Positions 1-9,642 of a stretch of 64,000 bases of DNA are shown in pieces; the stretch's first letter is position 1; each line of letters begins with the position of its first letter. The translations under genes and the position numbers were made by a program. The notes under the pieces are model-generated. The model had not been told where the DNA came from. It saw only the letters and a program-made list of their open reading frames with translations, and ran no database searches. The DNA is from Trichodelitschia bisporula (Eukaryota > Ascomycota > Dothideomycetes > Phaeotrichales > Phaeotrichaceae), in contig ML996689.1 in NCBI GenBank assembly GCA_010356995.1, positions 895,228 to 959,227 on the forward strand, written 5' to 3'.

Positions 1-742
1 CGCGGTGCTGGGCGAAAAGAGTGCGCTCCAGAGCGTCGAGGAGTTCTTCGCCACGCTCGAGCCACCCGTGCTCCCAACGGCACGAAGAGGTGGAGCCAAA
101 AAGGCCAAAGTTCAGAGCAAGGGTGGTAAAACGTCGGCAGGCGACGGTGCCGTTGCAAACATGCGCGACGGACAGGCGTCTGAAGTGCCGCTGCAGAGCC
201 CCGTGCCGTTCGACGGCTTTGACCAGTCTCTCTTGCCGTATCAGACGGATCCGGCGTATGGAAATTACTTCACTATGGCGGCGCCGGGACTGCCGCAGGC
301 GGCGATGCTGTCACAATTAGACCGGCACATGGTGCTGGCATCGTACGCAGGAATGGATCCGGCGAGCGCGGCAGCGATTTCGAACACTATGTCTACAGCG
401 GGAGGTGTGGAAGGTGGTGTGGGGATAGGGATGCCGGGAGTGCAGCAACAGCAGCAGCAGCAGCAGCCGGTTGACTTGTGGAATATCGGCAATGTGGATT
501 TGAGCGTATTTGGGTCGGCAGGGATGGGCTTCGGCGGTGCGAATGGCTGGTCGGATCCCAGCACCGCATGGTTTATGCCCTGGAATCTGGCGCCGCCCGA
601 GAATCCGCGCGGCGAGGAGTTTGGCGATGCGGCGTTCGGAAGGATGGGATATGGTGGCTTCGGAGGCGTCGGGATCGTGGAGAGGATGCAGGGGAACAAT
701 CGAACGGGAGGGGGCGTGTTTGATGATACCAAAACGCAGTAA
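1..742 (+). CDS. C-terminal part of a probable fungal transcription factor (5' end outside the window)
   Basis: The frame is open from the left edge of the window to a TAA at 740-742, so this is the end of a longer gene. About 246 residues are visible: a Lys-rich patch near residues 30-40 (GGAKKAKVQSKGGK), then a Gly/Met/Pro-rich low-complexity region with an eight-glutamine run encoded by CAG/CAA at about 444-467, and a Trp/Phe-rich tail (DLWNIGNVDLSVF, STAWFMPW). Such disordered tails with polyQ and aromatic clusters are usual downstream of the middle homology region of Zn2Cys6 factors and can act as activation domains, but neither the zinc cluster nor the middle region lies in the window. 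The assignment is inference from composition; another nuclear disordered protein is possible. No intron is needed in the visible part. Confidence 0.5.
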   Translation, partial: AVLGEKSALQSVEEFFATLEPPVLPTARRGGAKKAKVQSKGGKTSAGDGAVANMRDGQASEVPLQSPVPFDGFDQSLLPYQTDPAYGNYFTMAAPGLPQAAMLSQLDRHMVLASYAGMDPASAAAISNTMSTAGGVEGGVGIGMPGVQQQQQQQQPVDLWNIGNVDLSVFGSAGMGFGGANGWSDPSTAWFMPWNLAPPENPRGEEFGDAAFGRMGYGGFGGVGIVERMQGNNRTGGGVFDDTKTQ

Positions 743-1108
743 CTCTGGGTAGGATAAGAAGGATCTCCGCCTCGATGTTCTTGGACCTGCGGGCAGCTGG
801 ATAGTCCAGAGCAGCGTACATATTCGAACGATAAAAGGATTCCGCGGCTTCGCGCTGCTAATTGAAAGTAAACAAAGACACCGCTGTGAAACAGTAAACA
901 AACATGGTGATTTTCATTTTCATGGTGTTGCACATTAAACCCCTTGCATCCCTGCAGCAATGACGTTTTTCTGACCGATGCGCCAACCAAGCAAGCCAGT
1001 CCAAAGCAAGCAAGCAAGCTCGTGCCACCGAGCTTCAACCTCCCCTCCGGCCACACACAAACAACTTCTTCGCAACCACTGAACCTACCCCACGAACACA
1101 AAATCACG
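743..1108. other. Intergenic spacer, 366 bp
   Basis: This stretch holds the 3' flank of the upstream gene and the promoter/5' leader of the membrane-protein gene. A pyrimidine-rich, CAA-rich leader (about 1020-1105) precedes the ATG at 1109. No gene was recognised. Confidence 0.6.
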
Positions 1109-2214
1109 ATGCCGCGCAAAGGCTCTGTTGCGGCGGCGCGTTCTGCCACGCGTTCCCAGGACAAGGGATATCTCAAGTCGAACGAGATAGCCGAGCCCGT
1201 CGTGCTTCCTACCGCAGCACAACCTCCGATCAAGCCAGTCGCGAAGACTCCCTCGGCGTTGCGCTTCGTTCTTGCTGTCATTCTGAGCTTCGGGACCTCT
1301 TACGCGCTCTACACTTTCGGTGCGCCGTATACGGCGGGCGAGTTGTCGGCTGTGAGCCGCCGCGTTGTTGAGCTCGAGGAGGTCCTTGCGTTTCCGGCAT
1401 GGCGGATCGTGGAGCTTGGTGTCGGTTGGCTTGCGGGTTATGATGGTAGGTTGATTTGTGGTGATGGGTGCTCGGGTACTAACTGGGTGTAGACTACGAC
1501 GTTGCGGCACTCATCATCCTGACTCGCCTCCCTTACTACTTCCTCCTCAACACCTTCTACGAAGTCTCACTTACGACCAGCGCCCTCGCTCTAACCTTTG
1601 ACGTCGTCAGCGCCGCGCTTCCTTTCACCTTCCTCCGCAAACGGCACCTTGAGCACGTCTCCTCGGCTCCCAAATCCGCTGTTCCGAACCAAGGTGTGAT
1701 CAACAACAAGACGATCTTCGGCCTCACGTCTCTTCTATCATCTAGCTTGTACACGATCGTCCTCTACGCCTCCTTCCGCACCTGGCTTCCCGTCTTCGTG
1801 GCTACACACTTCCACGATCTTCCCACGCTGGAACTCGCTCACTCGCGCGGCTACGTCGACCTCCTCCCGCTTTTCGTGCCGCTCGGTTGGGCCGCTTTCG
1901 CGTTCCTCTTCTCGCCTAGCGCAGGCGCGCAGAACAACCTAGGTGACGCTCGTGCGGCGGCTTTCAATCCCGCTACTGCATCGATGTGGGACCATATTGT
2001 GCACAACGCTTGGGGCTGGGAGAAGGGCACACGGGTGCTCATTTCACGAACGGTGGTCATCGGGATTCTTGTGGGTGTTGGAACTTGGGTGCGGGTCTGG
2101 GGCACGGTGGAAGGAGCTGAGAGTTTGGGTGCACTTGGGTGGGCGGCGCTTTGGGCGGGAGCTGGGGCGCTGAATGCAGCTGCAGTTGGGTGGGTTGGGT
2201 CGGCGGCGGAGTGA
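1109..2214 (+). CDS. Conserved-looking multipass membrane protein of unknown function
   Basis: Two exons, 1109-1445 and 1493-2214, flank a 47-nt intron (GTAGGT donor, TACTAAC branch, GTGTAG acceptor). Splicing joins the frame exactly and gives 352 residues. The ATG at 1109 follows ACG and begins MPRKGSVAAARSATRSQDKG, a basic cytosolic head. Hydrophobic segments follow at about residues 52-72 (ALRFVLAVILSFGTSYALYTF), 115-130, 188-215, 235-260, 300-320 and 325-345, so four to six membrane passes are likely. Internal basic and polar loops (LRKRHLEHVSSAPKS) separate them. I do not recognise a named family; it resembles the uncharacterised fungal membrane proteins common in Pezizomycotina genomes. 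The Trp-rich, Gly-rich C-terminus is G-skewed at third codon positions. Next gene is in the same direction, 445 bp away. Confidence 0.8.
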
Positions 2215-2659
2215 TGGCTGGGATTTACGGTCGGTGATGCGCGGATGATGGGCATAATGCTTCGCTTTTATCTAGGTTCCTGGCTGGTGCTTCGGAGTGT
2301 GATGCGTAGACAGGGCGTAGATCGGTTATGAGCGCTGACTAACATATATCCATAGATATAAAGTCCGCTGGTTGTTCCTTCCTGTCCGAATTCTCCCCTT
2401 CCCTGCGCAGGGCATAGACCCCTTCACCAGCAGGCCACCTCCCCGTCTCTGTCCCTTGTGCCTTCCCTTGTTGATGTTGTCTTTGGCTTTCCGCCATCGG
2501 ATTGCGTAGGAGCGTGGCACGACCGGGTGGGATAAAATCGGTACCTCGTAAATCTACTCTTCTCACCACATCCCAACATCACCATCTCATCTCAATCCAC
2601 TGCATTCTCGTCACTACGTGAATCACTACATTCAACCATCATTTCTCCCAACAAACAGA
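2215..2659. other. Intergenic spacer with promoter of the repeat-rich gene
   Basis: Contains the 3' end of the membrane-protein gene and a C/A-rich leader (about 2565-2655, many CAYCATC steps) just before the ATG at 2660. An in-frame GTG lies upstream at 2618 but the ATG at 2660 is preferred. Nothing else was seen. Confidence 0.5.
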
Positions 2660-4491
2660 ATGTCTCCCTTTCATAATGACAGCAACGAGCCCTCCGGCCG
2701 CAGCTCGCCCGGTAATCACCAGCCACTGCCTCTCCTTCCTCTCTCTAGAATACCCACCCTCCGTCGCTCTAACGGCACTTCGCGAATCAGTCGCAATTCC
2801 TCCACCAGCACCTCGCCGCACCCCACCGGCATCGCCCTGTCCTCCAATCGGTCCCGCAGTCGCGATACCTCATCCGCCTCATCCGTGAGTCCTACAACAA
2901 ATTGGCATCCCCGTGGACATGCGTCCCAGTCGGCGCTGTGGGATGAGCGTGGGTTTCTTCGAGCCGGCGTTTTGCGGAGGCAGAGGCAACATCGGACAAA
3001 CAGCGATGGCCGTTCTCTTTGGACTTGTAGAGTGGTTGGCCTCGGATCGCTGAGTCCGGCGGTGCGACGTGCTCTGGAGAACGCCATATACATTCTTATT
3101 GCTGAAGAAGAGAGAGATGGTGGTGAAGTCGACTCCGGCAGGCCTACCGTTATTTACAGCAGCGGAAGCGACAACGACGAAGTCAACGGTCTCGGCGATG
3201 GGAGTTATGAGGATGTTGGCTACGAGGGGGTTAGTACCGTTTATTGGTCCCGGATTTGGCGTTTGGCCTGGTTTGGTATCTGGGGGTTTGTTCAACTGAC
3301 CGAGGACAGACCTCGTTGCCTATGGCGAACGGTGACGGGACTCCTGACTGGCACCCGGACCCTCGGTTGGTGGCTCGGCTGGTGGATGACGGTAGCGGCG
3401 GCGACAGCCTTTGGACCATCCATTTCAACGAGAGGAATCATGATGATAACGTCGCTGATACTACGAACGGTTTTGCTGCGGGTTCGTCTGGGCCCGAGGG
3501 GGGGAATTTGACTACTTGGGCCACGCCCACGTGGCTTTCGCCCGCCAACGAGACAACTTTATCTCGGCCCTCGACACCTCTGACCGTGAGCGATGAGTCA
3601 ATCTTTGAAACTATTTTTCAGGACCTTGGAGATCTTTACGATGACCTGGATCTCCTCCATGCGGCCATGTCTGTTCAGGGGTGGCGGGGCTCGCGGTCTG
3701 TTGCCCGTGAAGTCGAAGCTCGTGATCAGCTGCAGGACCAACTCCTGGAGTCACTCCAGAGCCAGGCAGATCTTTGGCCCGTTGCACAACGCATCCTCAG
3801 TGTGCTCTACGTGCAACGAGCGTTCACCGATGACAGGGTTGATGGCATCCGGAGCACCAGTGGCCTGAACGGCACTTATAATAATGGCACTCATTCCAAC
3901 GGCACTCATTCGGATGATGAGAATTGGGACAGCACTGATATGGATGGTACTCCTGTGAATACTCATGTCAACGGCACTCATGACAACGATACTCACGTCA
4001 GCGGCACTAGTGTCAACGGTACTCAGGTCAACGGCACTCGTGCCCACGCCACTCATGTCAACGGCGTCCATGCCAACGACACTCGTATCAACGGCATCCG
4101 CGTCAACGGCATCCGTGTCAACGGTACTCGTGTCAACGGTACCCGTGTCAATGGCACTCGTGTCAATAACACTTACACTTACACCGACGCTTCTACCAAC
4201 ACTCCCCCCAACGGCACTCATCTAAATGGTACAGGCTCCACCAACCCTTATACTCCTGAGCGCCTTTTCCAACCCCACCCACGTAGGCCATCCCTTAGCA
4301 ATGTGACGTTTTACGGGACCTACCCCAGGCTGAACAGAAGCCCGAGCTATCGGCGACACGACGCTTCGCCCCAGGTTTGGGGACCGACAGGCGGCCCGCA
4401 ACCGGCGGCGAGTTACTTCAGCCGGCGCGCCATGGGGGCTGCGTTTGCGGATATGGAGTCCAGTGATGATGATTCGGATGTGGAAGTCTGA
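2660..4491 (+). CDS. Orphan protein with an N-G-T repeat region
   Basis: Two exons, 2660-3229 and 3310-4491, are joined across an 80-nt intron (GTTAGT donor, CAACTGAC branch, GACAG acceptor) in phase 0, giving 583 residues. The first 100 residues are Ser/Arg/Pro-rich and disordered. Residues around 145-165 (SPAVRRALENAIYILIAEE) form a hydrophobic helix. A helical stretch follows at about 290-365 (ESIFETIFQDLGDLYDDLDLL, then RDQLQDQLLESLQSQADL). Residues about 378-500 are a repeat of N-G-T units (V/H-N-G-T-R/H), and the tail is acidic (ESSDDDSDVEV). No signal peptide is evident, so the N-G-T sequons may not be glycosylated. I recognise no family. A GTGAGC...TTTTCAG stretch of 36 nt at 3587 resembles an intron but is too short. 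Confidence 0.7.
3870..4230 (+). repeat. Degenerate 15-bp coding minisatellite (N-G-T units)
   Basis: Inside the preceding gene, units related to gtcaacggcactcgt recur about twenty times, most regularly from 4075 to 4165. Each unit encodes Val-Asn-Gly-Thr-Arg/His. Units differ mainly at the first and last codons; flanking units are more diverged, as expected of expansion from the middle. The unit length is a multiple of three, so unit gain or loss keeps the frame. Confidence 0.85.
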
Positions 4492-4962
4492 GACCGCCTT
4501 TGCGCGGTTGTTTGAGAAGGTGGGGTTGGTGCTGGGGAGTTGAGGCGGTGTTGCTATTCTTTGAGGTTTGTGGCCTACTGATGGGGTGTTTTGAGCGGCA
4601 AGGCTGAGGGCGGTCATAATGAACGATCGGCAGTGGAGTGGTTTCTTTAAAGCAACACTGTCGTCGAGGTCTCACATTTAACTCTATTCCAACTCTTGCA
4701 TTGGCCGGTTTACACTTGTATTGATTCCGTCCAACAGTCATACTTGCAACACGTCCGCTTCCAGTAAGGCTGCGATGACGGACCCTTGTACATGAATTTC
4801 GACAGCGCTGGGGGAATGGAAGAGCCATCATCCACCGCACAATGCATCTGGAAGAAGCAAAAATTCCCTATCGCTCCCTGCATGGCTTCGTATCCTTTTA
4901 AAAAGATGCTTGGCACCTGGGGAGCCGGTATGAGTTCAAAGAGGGAGCAAAAATGCACATTT
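4492..4962. other. Intergenic spacer before tRNA-Glu
   Basis: This 470-bp stretch is the 3' flank of the N-G-T repeat gene. The tRNA gene is read from the opposite strand, so its terminator would lie here: the bases just past its 3' end read AAAATGTGCA on the minus strand, with a T-rich tract (TTTTGCTCCC) close by at about 4944-4953. No other gene was recognised. Confidence 0.5.
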
Positions 4963-5060
4963 TCCGATACCGGGAATCGAACCCGGGCCTACCCGGCGCT
5001 TTGTTACAGCGAGCGAACTCTGGTGAGAGCGGGTAATCCTAACCACTAGACCATATCGGA
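4963..5060 (-). tRNA. tRNA-Glu(CTC) with an intron
   Basis: Read from 5060 down to 4963, the sequence folds as a tRNA: a 7-bp acceptor stem TCCGATA/TATCGGA, a D-arm with TGGTCTAGTGGTTAGGAT, an anticodon stem ACCCG/CGGGT around loop CTCTCAC, and a T-arm CCGGG-TTCGATT-CCCGG. The anticodon is CTC, so it decodes GAG. About 27 nt of extra sequence sits one base 3' of the anticodon, the standard place for a nuclear tRNA intron. The intact A and B boxes (internal promoter) support a functional gene. Confidence 0.93.
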
Positions 5061-5507
5061 TGGGAGATGGGGAGTTTGGGTGGGGTAAACCTAAGATTAG
5101 TTTAAGGGGTCTGGGGGGTGGGGCGGGGATGGGGACTTGCTCCTTCCGCCAGGATGACAAGTGCTGTACGACAAGTTGGAGAAGTGCCGCGGATGTATGT
5201 TCATGTACCTTGAAGTGGAAAATGTGCTTGTGGGGAATAATCACTGCGCATCAGTTGGTTGAAGTACATTCATTCTCCGCATGCGTTCTAAGCATCGAAA
5301 TCTAAATACCATCCCCAGACAATAAGGTCACGAATGAGGCTGCCGATGCTTCTCCGCCCCGGTCATTATATACCGCCTCCATCATTTCCAACGGCTTTCA
5401 GAACGCCCCGCCCCGCCCCGCCACTCCTTAGCCGTTCCATGGGTGCGAGAGAGAGGCCCGGCAGGGCACTTATTGGTCCCTATCAATTCTGTCACGTTGT
5501 TCTTCGC
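5061..5507. other. Spacer between tRNA-Glu and the first orphan block
   Basis: Upstream flank of the tRNA gene followed by GC-rich sequence with a CGCCCCGCCCCGCC run near 5403-5420 and a TATATA at 5368. I see no supported gene. Confidence 0.4.
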
Positions 5508-6080
5508 TCAGGATGTGGCGTGACTCGTTCTCCGTTGTGAGCTGGTCGTACGCCTTAGCAGGGAACTTCGAGTATTGGACGAACGCCGAGAGATAAGGTG
5601 GAGACCGAGCAAGGAGAAGAGGGTTGATGTTGTCGGTGGGAATTGTCGGGCTGGTAGAAAATCGAGTGAGTCAGTCAAGGAGCGCTTGGTCGGCTTTGAG
5701 GAAGACTTGGCCGGCTTTGGAGCGGGCTTGATCGCCTCTGGCGGAGGTGCAGTCGGCTTCGGGGCAGGCCTAGTAGGCTCCAGGACAGGTTTAAGCGCCC
5801 CTGGCGCACGACCGGTCGGCTTCGGGGCAGGCTCGGTCGGCTCCGGAGCGGGTATAATCGCCTCTAACTCAGAATTGGTCGACTCCGGAGCGGGTTTGAT
5901 CGCCTCTGGCGTAGGATCGGTCGGCTTCCCGGCAGGTTGGGTCGGCTCCAGAGCAGGCTTGATCGCCTCAGGCGCAGGATTAGTGGGCTCCGTCGCGGGC
6001 TCGATCGCCGTCAGGCGGCGGACCGCGAGGTGGAATATCCGGAGAGTCGTCAGGCGCAGGCACCTTAGACCTCCTCGGCC
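5508..6080 (-). pseudogene. Orphan proline-rich repeat protein, probably broken
   Basis: On the minus strand the frame from 6008 to a TGA at 5508 encodes an imperfect Pro/Ala/Glu/Lys/Thr repeat with units such as PAPEAIKPAPEPTEP and APKPTGRAPGALKP, about 24-33 residues per cycle, then a basic tail. The segment just upstream reads KVPAPDDSPDIPPRGPPPDG in a different frame, so a one-base frame change separates the two halves near 6012; no splice signals explain the switch. The D-D-S-P-D-I-P stretch recurs in other orphan segments of this window (22.93 and 7.97 kb). I do not recognise the family. The opposite strand is also open here, as a Gly-rich mirror, but its composition is that of a shadow frame. 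Confidence 0.45.
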
Positions 6081-6138
6081 CTGTATATAATCGTATGCGG
6101 CAGCACCGCGGCCGCAAGACGGTTGAGTATGTCGGGCT

Positions 6139-6496
6139 TCACGCCGAAAGCTGGAACAATTTCGCGTTGAAAACGTGAAGAAGATTGCGATGGAGACACT
6201 CCATCGTGGCCTCCTGTGGGCCTGTTATATACCCAGCGGCAGGCGATAGCTGAGTTGCCGGCGACTCCATGGACGACGGAAGGGCACGACGCGCCTTGAG
6301 AAGCCGTCGGATCATATATATCTCGACCGCATGATCGATATACGCCAGAACGGGCATCGACCGGGCCAGGCAGTCTCCATGCGTTCCATACCAACCACGT
6401 GTAGTAGCCTTCACTCTTGTCCGGTGACCTCAATCGCACTAACTGAAATCGCAAGCTGGCGTAGTTGAGCCGCGAGGTTGCGCGCCGACTAATCAT
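6139..6496 (-). other. Orphan coding-like segment with a Y-I-T-G motif
   Basis: Two minus-strand frames are open: one of 143 codons starting with ATG at 6496, and one of 91 codons ending at a TGA at 6139. The second reads more like protein, with VLAYIDHAVEIYMIRRLL, then AAGYITGPQEATMECL and a tail NAKLFQLSA. The Y-I-T-G-P tract is encoded at a TATATA and matches the start of the second exon in the 22.5-24.4 kb tandem genes (YYITG followed by T/P-S-P). Its limits and splicing are unknown. It may be the next exon of the gene represented at 6759-7042. Confidence 0.35.
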
Positions 6497-6758
6497 GGTG
6501 GAGACGGTTGGAAAGCTGTTGGAACAGGGAAATCTTTCATCGCCGGATTATGAAGGGTTGTATATACGCCGGAGCAGCACCGGAGGCGCAAGTCATGCCA
6601 ATTATCCTGAAGGCGATTGGGTCGAAATGTCTAGAGGTATAATTGTCATCGCGGTGCTGTTTCCAGGAAGGACATTCTGGACCGAAGGTGATCTGAAGCT
6701 TCCAGGGCTAGAGGCTGTCAGCACACCTCCTACGTCGTCATCCGGCAGGGTGACTTAC

Positions 6759-7042
6759 GGGGAAGGTAATATATATACCATTCTCTTCTGTGGCTTCGCA
6801 CGCCTAACACAAGCTCCCGTTTTGGCGACGCATGCGATATCGAAAGCCACCGACTTAACAAGCGACGTCATGCCGGTGATTGGATGACCGGCAAAATGAG
6901 CGGCGCGCTCGGTCTCTAGGTCGCGGCGGAAAAGGATTGCTTCGAGGTCCCTAAGTGCTTGCCCCAAATGAGGTTCCACCAGCTCATGCTCATCTGCAGT
7001 GGGATAAAACGTCTCGTCATTCTCCGGGCCCTCAATGTTGCG
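6759..7042 (-). CDS. Exon-like segment of an orphan gene
   Basis: From 7042 down to 6759 the minus strand is open and has charged, helical, protein-like composition (ENDETFYPTADEHELVEPH, then LRDLEAILFRRDLETERA and VKSVAFDIACVAKTGAC). It ends in MVYILPSP at a TATATATA tract, directly followed by a strong donor GTAAGT at 6758. A branch/acceptor pair (GTGCTGACAG) ends at 6715, giving a 44-nt intron, or 51 nt with the next AG. Without splicing the frame stops at the TAA of the donor. An in-frame TAG lies immediately upstream of 7042 and could be a decayed CAG. No family recognised. Confidence 0.4.
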
Positions 7043-7061
7043 CTAAATGACGTATAGATGG

Positions 7062-7741
7062 CTACCGGTGGCCCGGCGGGAGGGGCCGAGCCACCGGACA
7101 GTCAAACGGTGGTGGTGAGAATGCTAGCGAGAATTGTTTGTACCGGTTCAGGTATTCCAGAGGGCGCTGTATATACGCCGCCACCTTTGGCTTGTGGATG
7201 GCGGCAAACTTCTCGACCAAGCGAAGACAGCCACGGTAAAAAAGCCTGTTGCTCTTAAAATATTTTGCTGCTCAAGTCTCTCAAGATAGCGCGAAGTAGC
7301 CTGGAAAGGTGGGACCTGGCCTGGCTTGAGTGCAGCAGGAGAAGTACCCGTGGCCGTCCTCTCCGGCTGGAATCGTTGCTCTGAGAAACTCCATCCATTC
7401 TTGAACGTTGTAGAGTTTGAAATAAACTTCTTCCCCCAAATCGAGCAAGGAGTTGACTTTGGCTTGACTATCAATACCGGAGCCTAGTCGCCGGCAGGCA
7501 CCGGAGCCTGGTAACCCGCAGGTACTGGAATCCGGTCGTTGGCAGGCACTGCAGCCTGTTCGCCGGCAGGCACTGGAACCTGTTCGTTCGACAGGGTTGG
7601 TTTTTGATTGTACGAATCGATGATAGATGGCGTAGGTGATAGGTGGCAGGCTGTGTGGTTGTTGGAGGTTGAAGGTTGGACGTTGGACGTTGGATTTTGG
7701 ATTTTGGACTTTGAAGTGCGCCGATGCTCGCCGCTTGACAT
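7062..7741 (-). pseudogene. Orphan gene with a V-P-A-G octad repeat, interrupted
   Basis: An ATG at 7741 opens MSSGEHRRTSKSKIQNPTS, a Ser/Asn/Pro-rich head, followed by four 24-bp units encoding (V/A/I)-P-V-P-A-(G/N)-x-Q (about 7484-7580). The last unit ends GAC-TAG where the other units have GAA-CAG, CGG or CAG, so the stop looks like a C-to-T change of CAG. Beyond it the same frame stays open (APVLIVKPKSTPC onward) for about 95 codons. Near 7255 a TTTTTT run marks a switch to another frame that reads FYRGCLRLVEKFAAIHKPK and VAAYIQRPLEYLNRYKQF before a TAG at 7062. I read this as one host gene with two or so lesions, or a gene with an unrecognised intron. Function unknown. Confidence 0.45.
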
Positions 7742-7917
7742 ATGATTTAGAACTCAACTGCTGGAAGGTGCGAGACGAGACCCCGCAGCCCAAGGCCGGC
7801 GAGGGCACTATGTGCTAGCTTTATACTAGCTAGACGCTCTGTAATAGATGTAAGCATTGGGTCGTGAGTAATAGTGCGACTTACATACTTACAGTTGTAG
7901 AGAACTTCGAAGGTCAG

Positions 7918-8220
7918 CTAGAACTTCAGATTCTCAATCTCCGTCGCACGTTGCCCGTGGGGAGTGTCCGGGGAATCCTCAAGCCGGGGGAATTGTTTGG
8001 TGCCGGGGGGTGACATGCAGAACTTTCGCTGAAGCTCAAAAATAGCAACATGATGATGGTTCGAAATCGAAGGATCAGAACATTGTCGTTTGTGGGGTTG
8101 TGGCTTACGAACATCACGCTGGCGGGTATGCTTATGGGCTGGCAGCTGGCAGTCGTCGAAGACGGATGAGCTCTTACGCATACCGAGCACCACATTGGCG
8201 GCCACTGGACAGATGCACAC
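7918..8220 (-). CDS. Short orphan ORF with an E-D-S-P-D-T-P motif
   Basis: Minus-strand frame ending at 7918 with a polar, protein-like composition (IFELQRKFCMSPPGTKQF, then RLEDSPDTPHGQRATEIE). The E-D-S-P-D-T-P stretch resembles the D-D-S-P-D motif of the segments at 6.04 and 22.93 kb. A convincing start codon was not found. An overlapping second minus-strand frame (119 codons) is also open, so the reading is uncertain. Confidence 0.3.
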   Translation of the reverse strand: MCICPVAANVVLGMRKSSSVFDDCQLPAHKHTRQRDVRKPQPHKRQCSDPSISNHHHVAIFELQRKFCMSPPGTKQFPRLEDSPDTPHGQRATEIENLKF

Positions 8221-9642
8221 TCAGAAGAATGCTTAGCGGACCAAAGGAAGATTCCCTCATACTCTCGAGCCACCGAAGAGGTCAAGTCATATGCGAAGCA
8301 GTCGTCCTATGAGGGTTGTAGCCACCTTGCTTACGCGTTCGATCGATGTATGATATGGCTGTGGGTAAGCCATACATGAGAGTCATATATGGACCTGTAC
8401 AAGTACGCCAGGAGTGACTATCGTGCGAACATACGTTCTACTGCAATGCCCTGTGCTGCTCACATTGTGGGGATTGCAGATTTTCGGGTTCGCAGAAGCT
8501 TTGGTGAGCGGAGTTGAGAGCGGATTTGAAGCGGTTATATATTGATTGATGAAGTTGATGGTTCCTGATTGCTGTTGAGAATGGGTGTTGGTGGGTGTTG
8601 TTGATGGTTGATATTGGTGGTTGCTTCTGGTGGTTGTCGTTGTGTGTGGGTGTGTGAAGAAAGAAAATGGAAGTGAAAGTATGGGCGTTTGTCAGTGACT
8701 CCATGCCCCTCTCTTCGAAGGCTGCCAAGGATCGATAGGGCTAACCGAGTGATAAGATGCTTCGAAGGTAAAGTGGCAGGTGCGACCGCCAGCTGTCATA
8801 GGAGCAACGGGAATTCGGAGCGCTCGGGGGATCTGATTACCTAGGAAAAGTCACAGGCTTTCCGGCTGGGTGTTGAGCTCCGAACAGCCAAGCAGTCGAG
8901 AAACGAGTAACAGCATACGCCGGTTACGCTGTGATACATGTGCTAACCTGCCGAACAGGCTCTTCGATGCTATCGAACACTGGATGGAATCCGACACTGG
9001 CGTCACGCTCGTTTGACATGTGTGATCTGGACCTGCAGTACGGGCACACGATCACCTAGAGCTTCAGAAAGACAACCCGCGGTGATGACCTAACTCATCC
9101 TTTCAAGATAGTACTTGTCAGAGTCTTCCCTCTTTCAAGCTTGAAGACGAGGCAAGGCCGCCCTTGGCATTAGGCTGAGAGATCTCCGGTCCGCATTCGT
9201 CCCATTGCACAATCGGTGTACTCTCGCGGGCGACGAAGACGGGAAAAGAAATCGCGAGTCAAATACCATCCCGAGCGTCCTTTTTCGAATATTTGAAGGC
9301 CGTCCCGCATCTGTTTATGACAAGTTGAGGTGATCAACGTGACGTCAGTGGAAGTATCTCGAGATGTAGTGTCACATCGGATCCACAGTTCATCCGATCC
9401 GCGACAAACGACCTCTCATCGACAAGGACCTTGGTGCTCGCAAACCGCCCGCCATCATGTTGCCATGTAGCCTCACGAAATCAATACCAGTACTTTTAGC
9501 GATGACCATGATATCTCAACACATTCCCTTTCACCCTTTATCGCCGTTGTGACCGCGTCTTTCCTTCGCGACTCCACCCACCCCTCAAGCATCGCGTCCT
9601 CCATCGCACTTCACCAAACCACCTTCACTCATTTCTATCACG
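8221..9642. other. Gene-poor spacer, 1.4 kb
   Basis: No supported gene. Contains a GGTGGTTG/TGTTGGTGGGTG-rich tract (8575-8660), a TATATA at 8537 and, at the right end, the promoter and CA-rich leader of the ALKBH6-like gene (9500-9640). Confidence 0.45.

Noticed and set aside
3587-3622. GTGAGC...TTTTTCAG, an intron-like 36-nt stretch in the N-G-T repeat gene
   Set aside because: Shorter than the shortest introns here (about 42 nt), no branch site, and it is in frame and coding.
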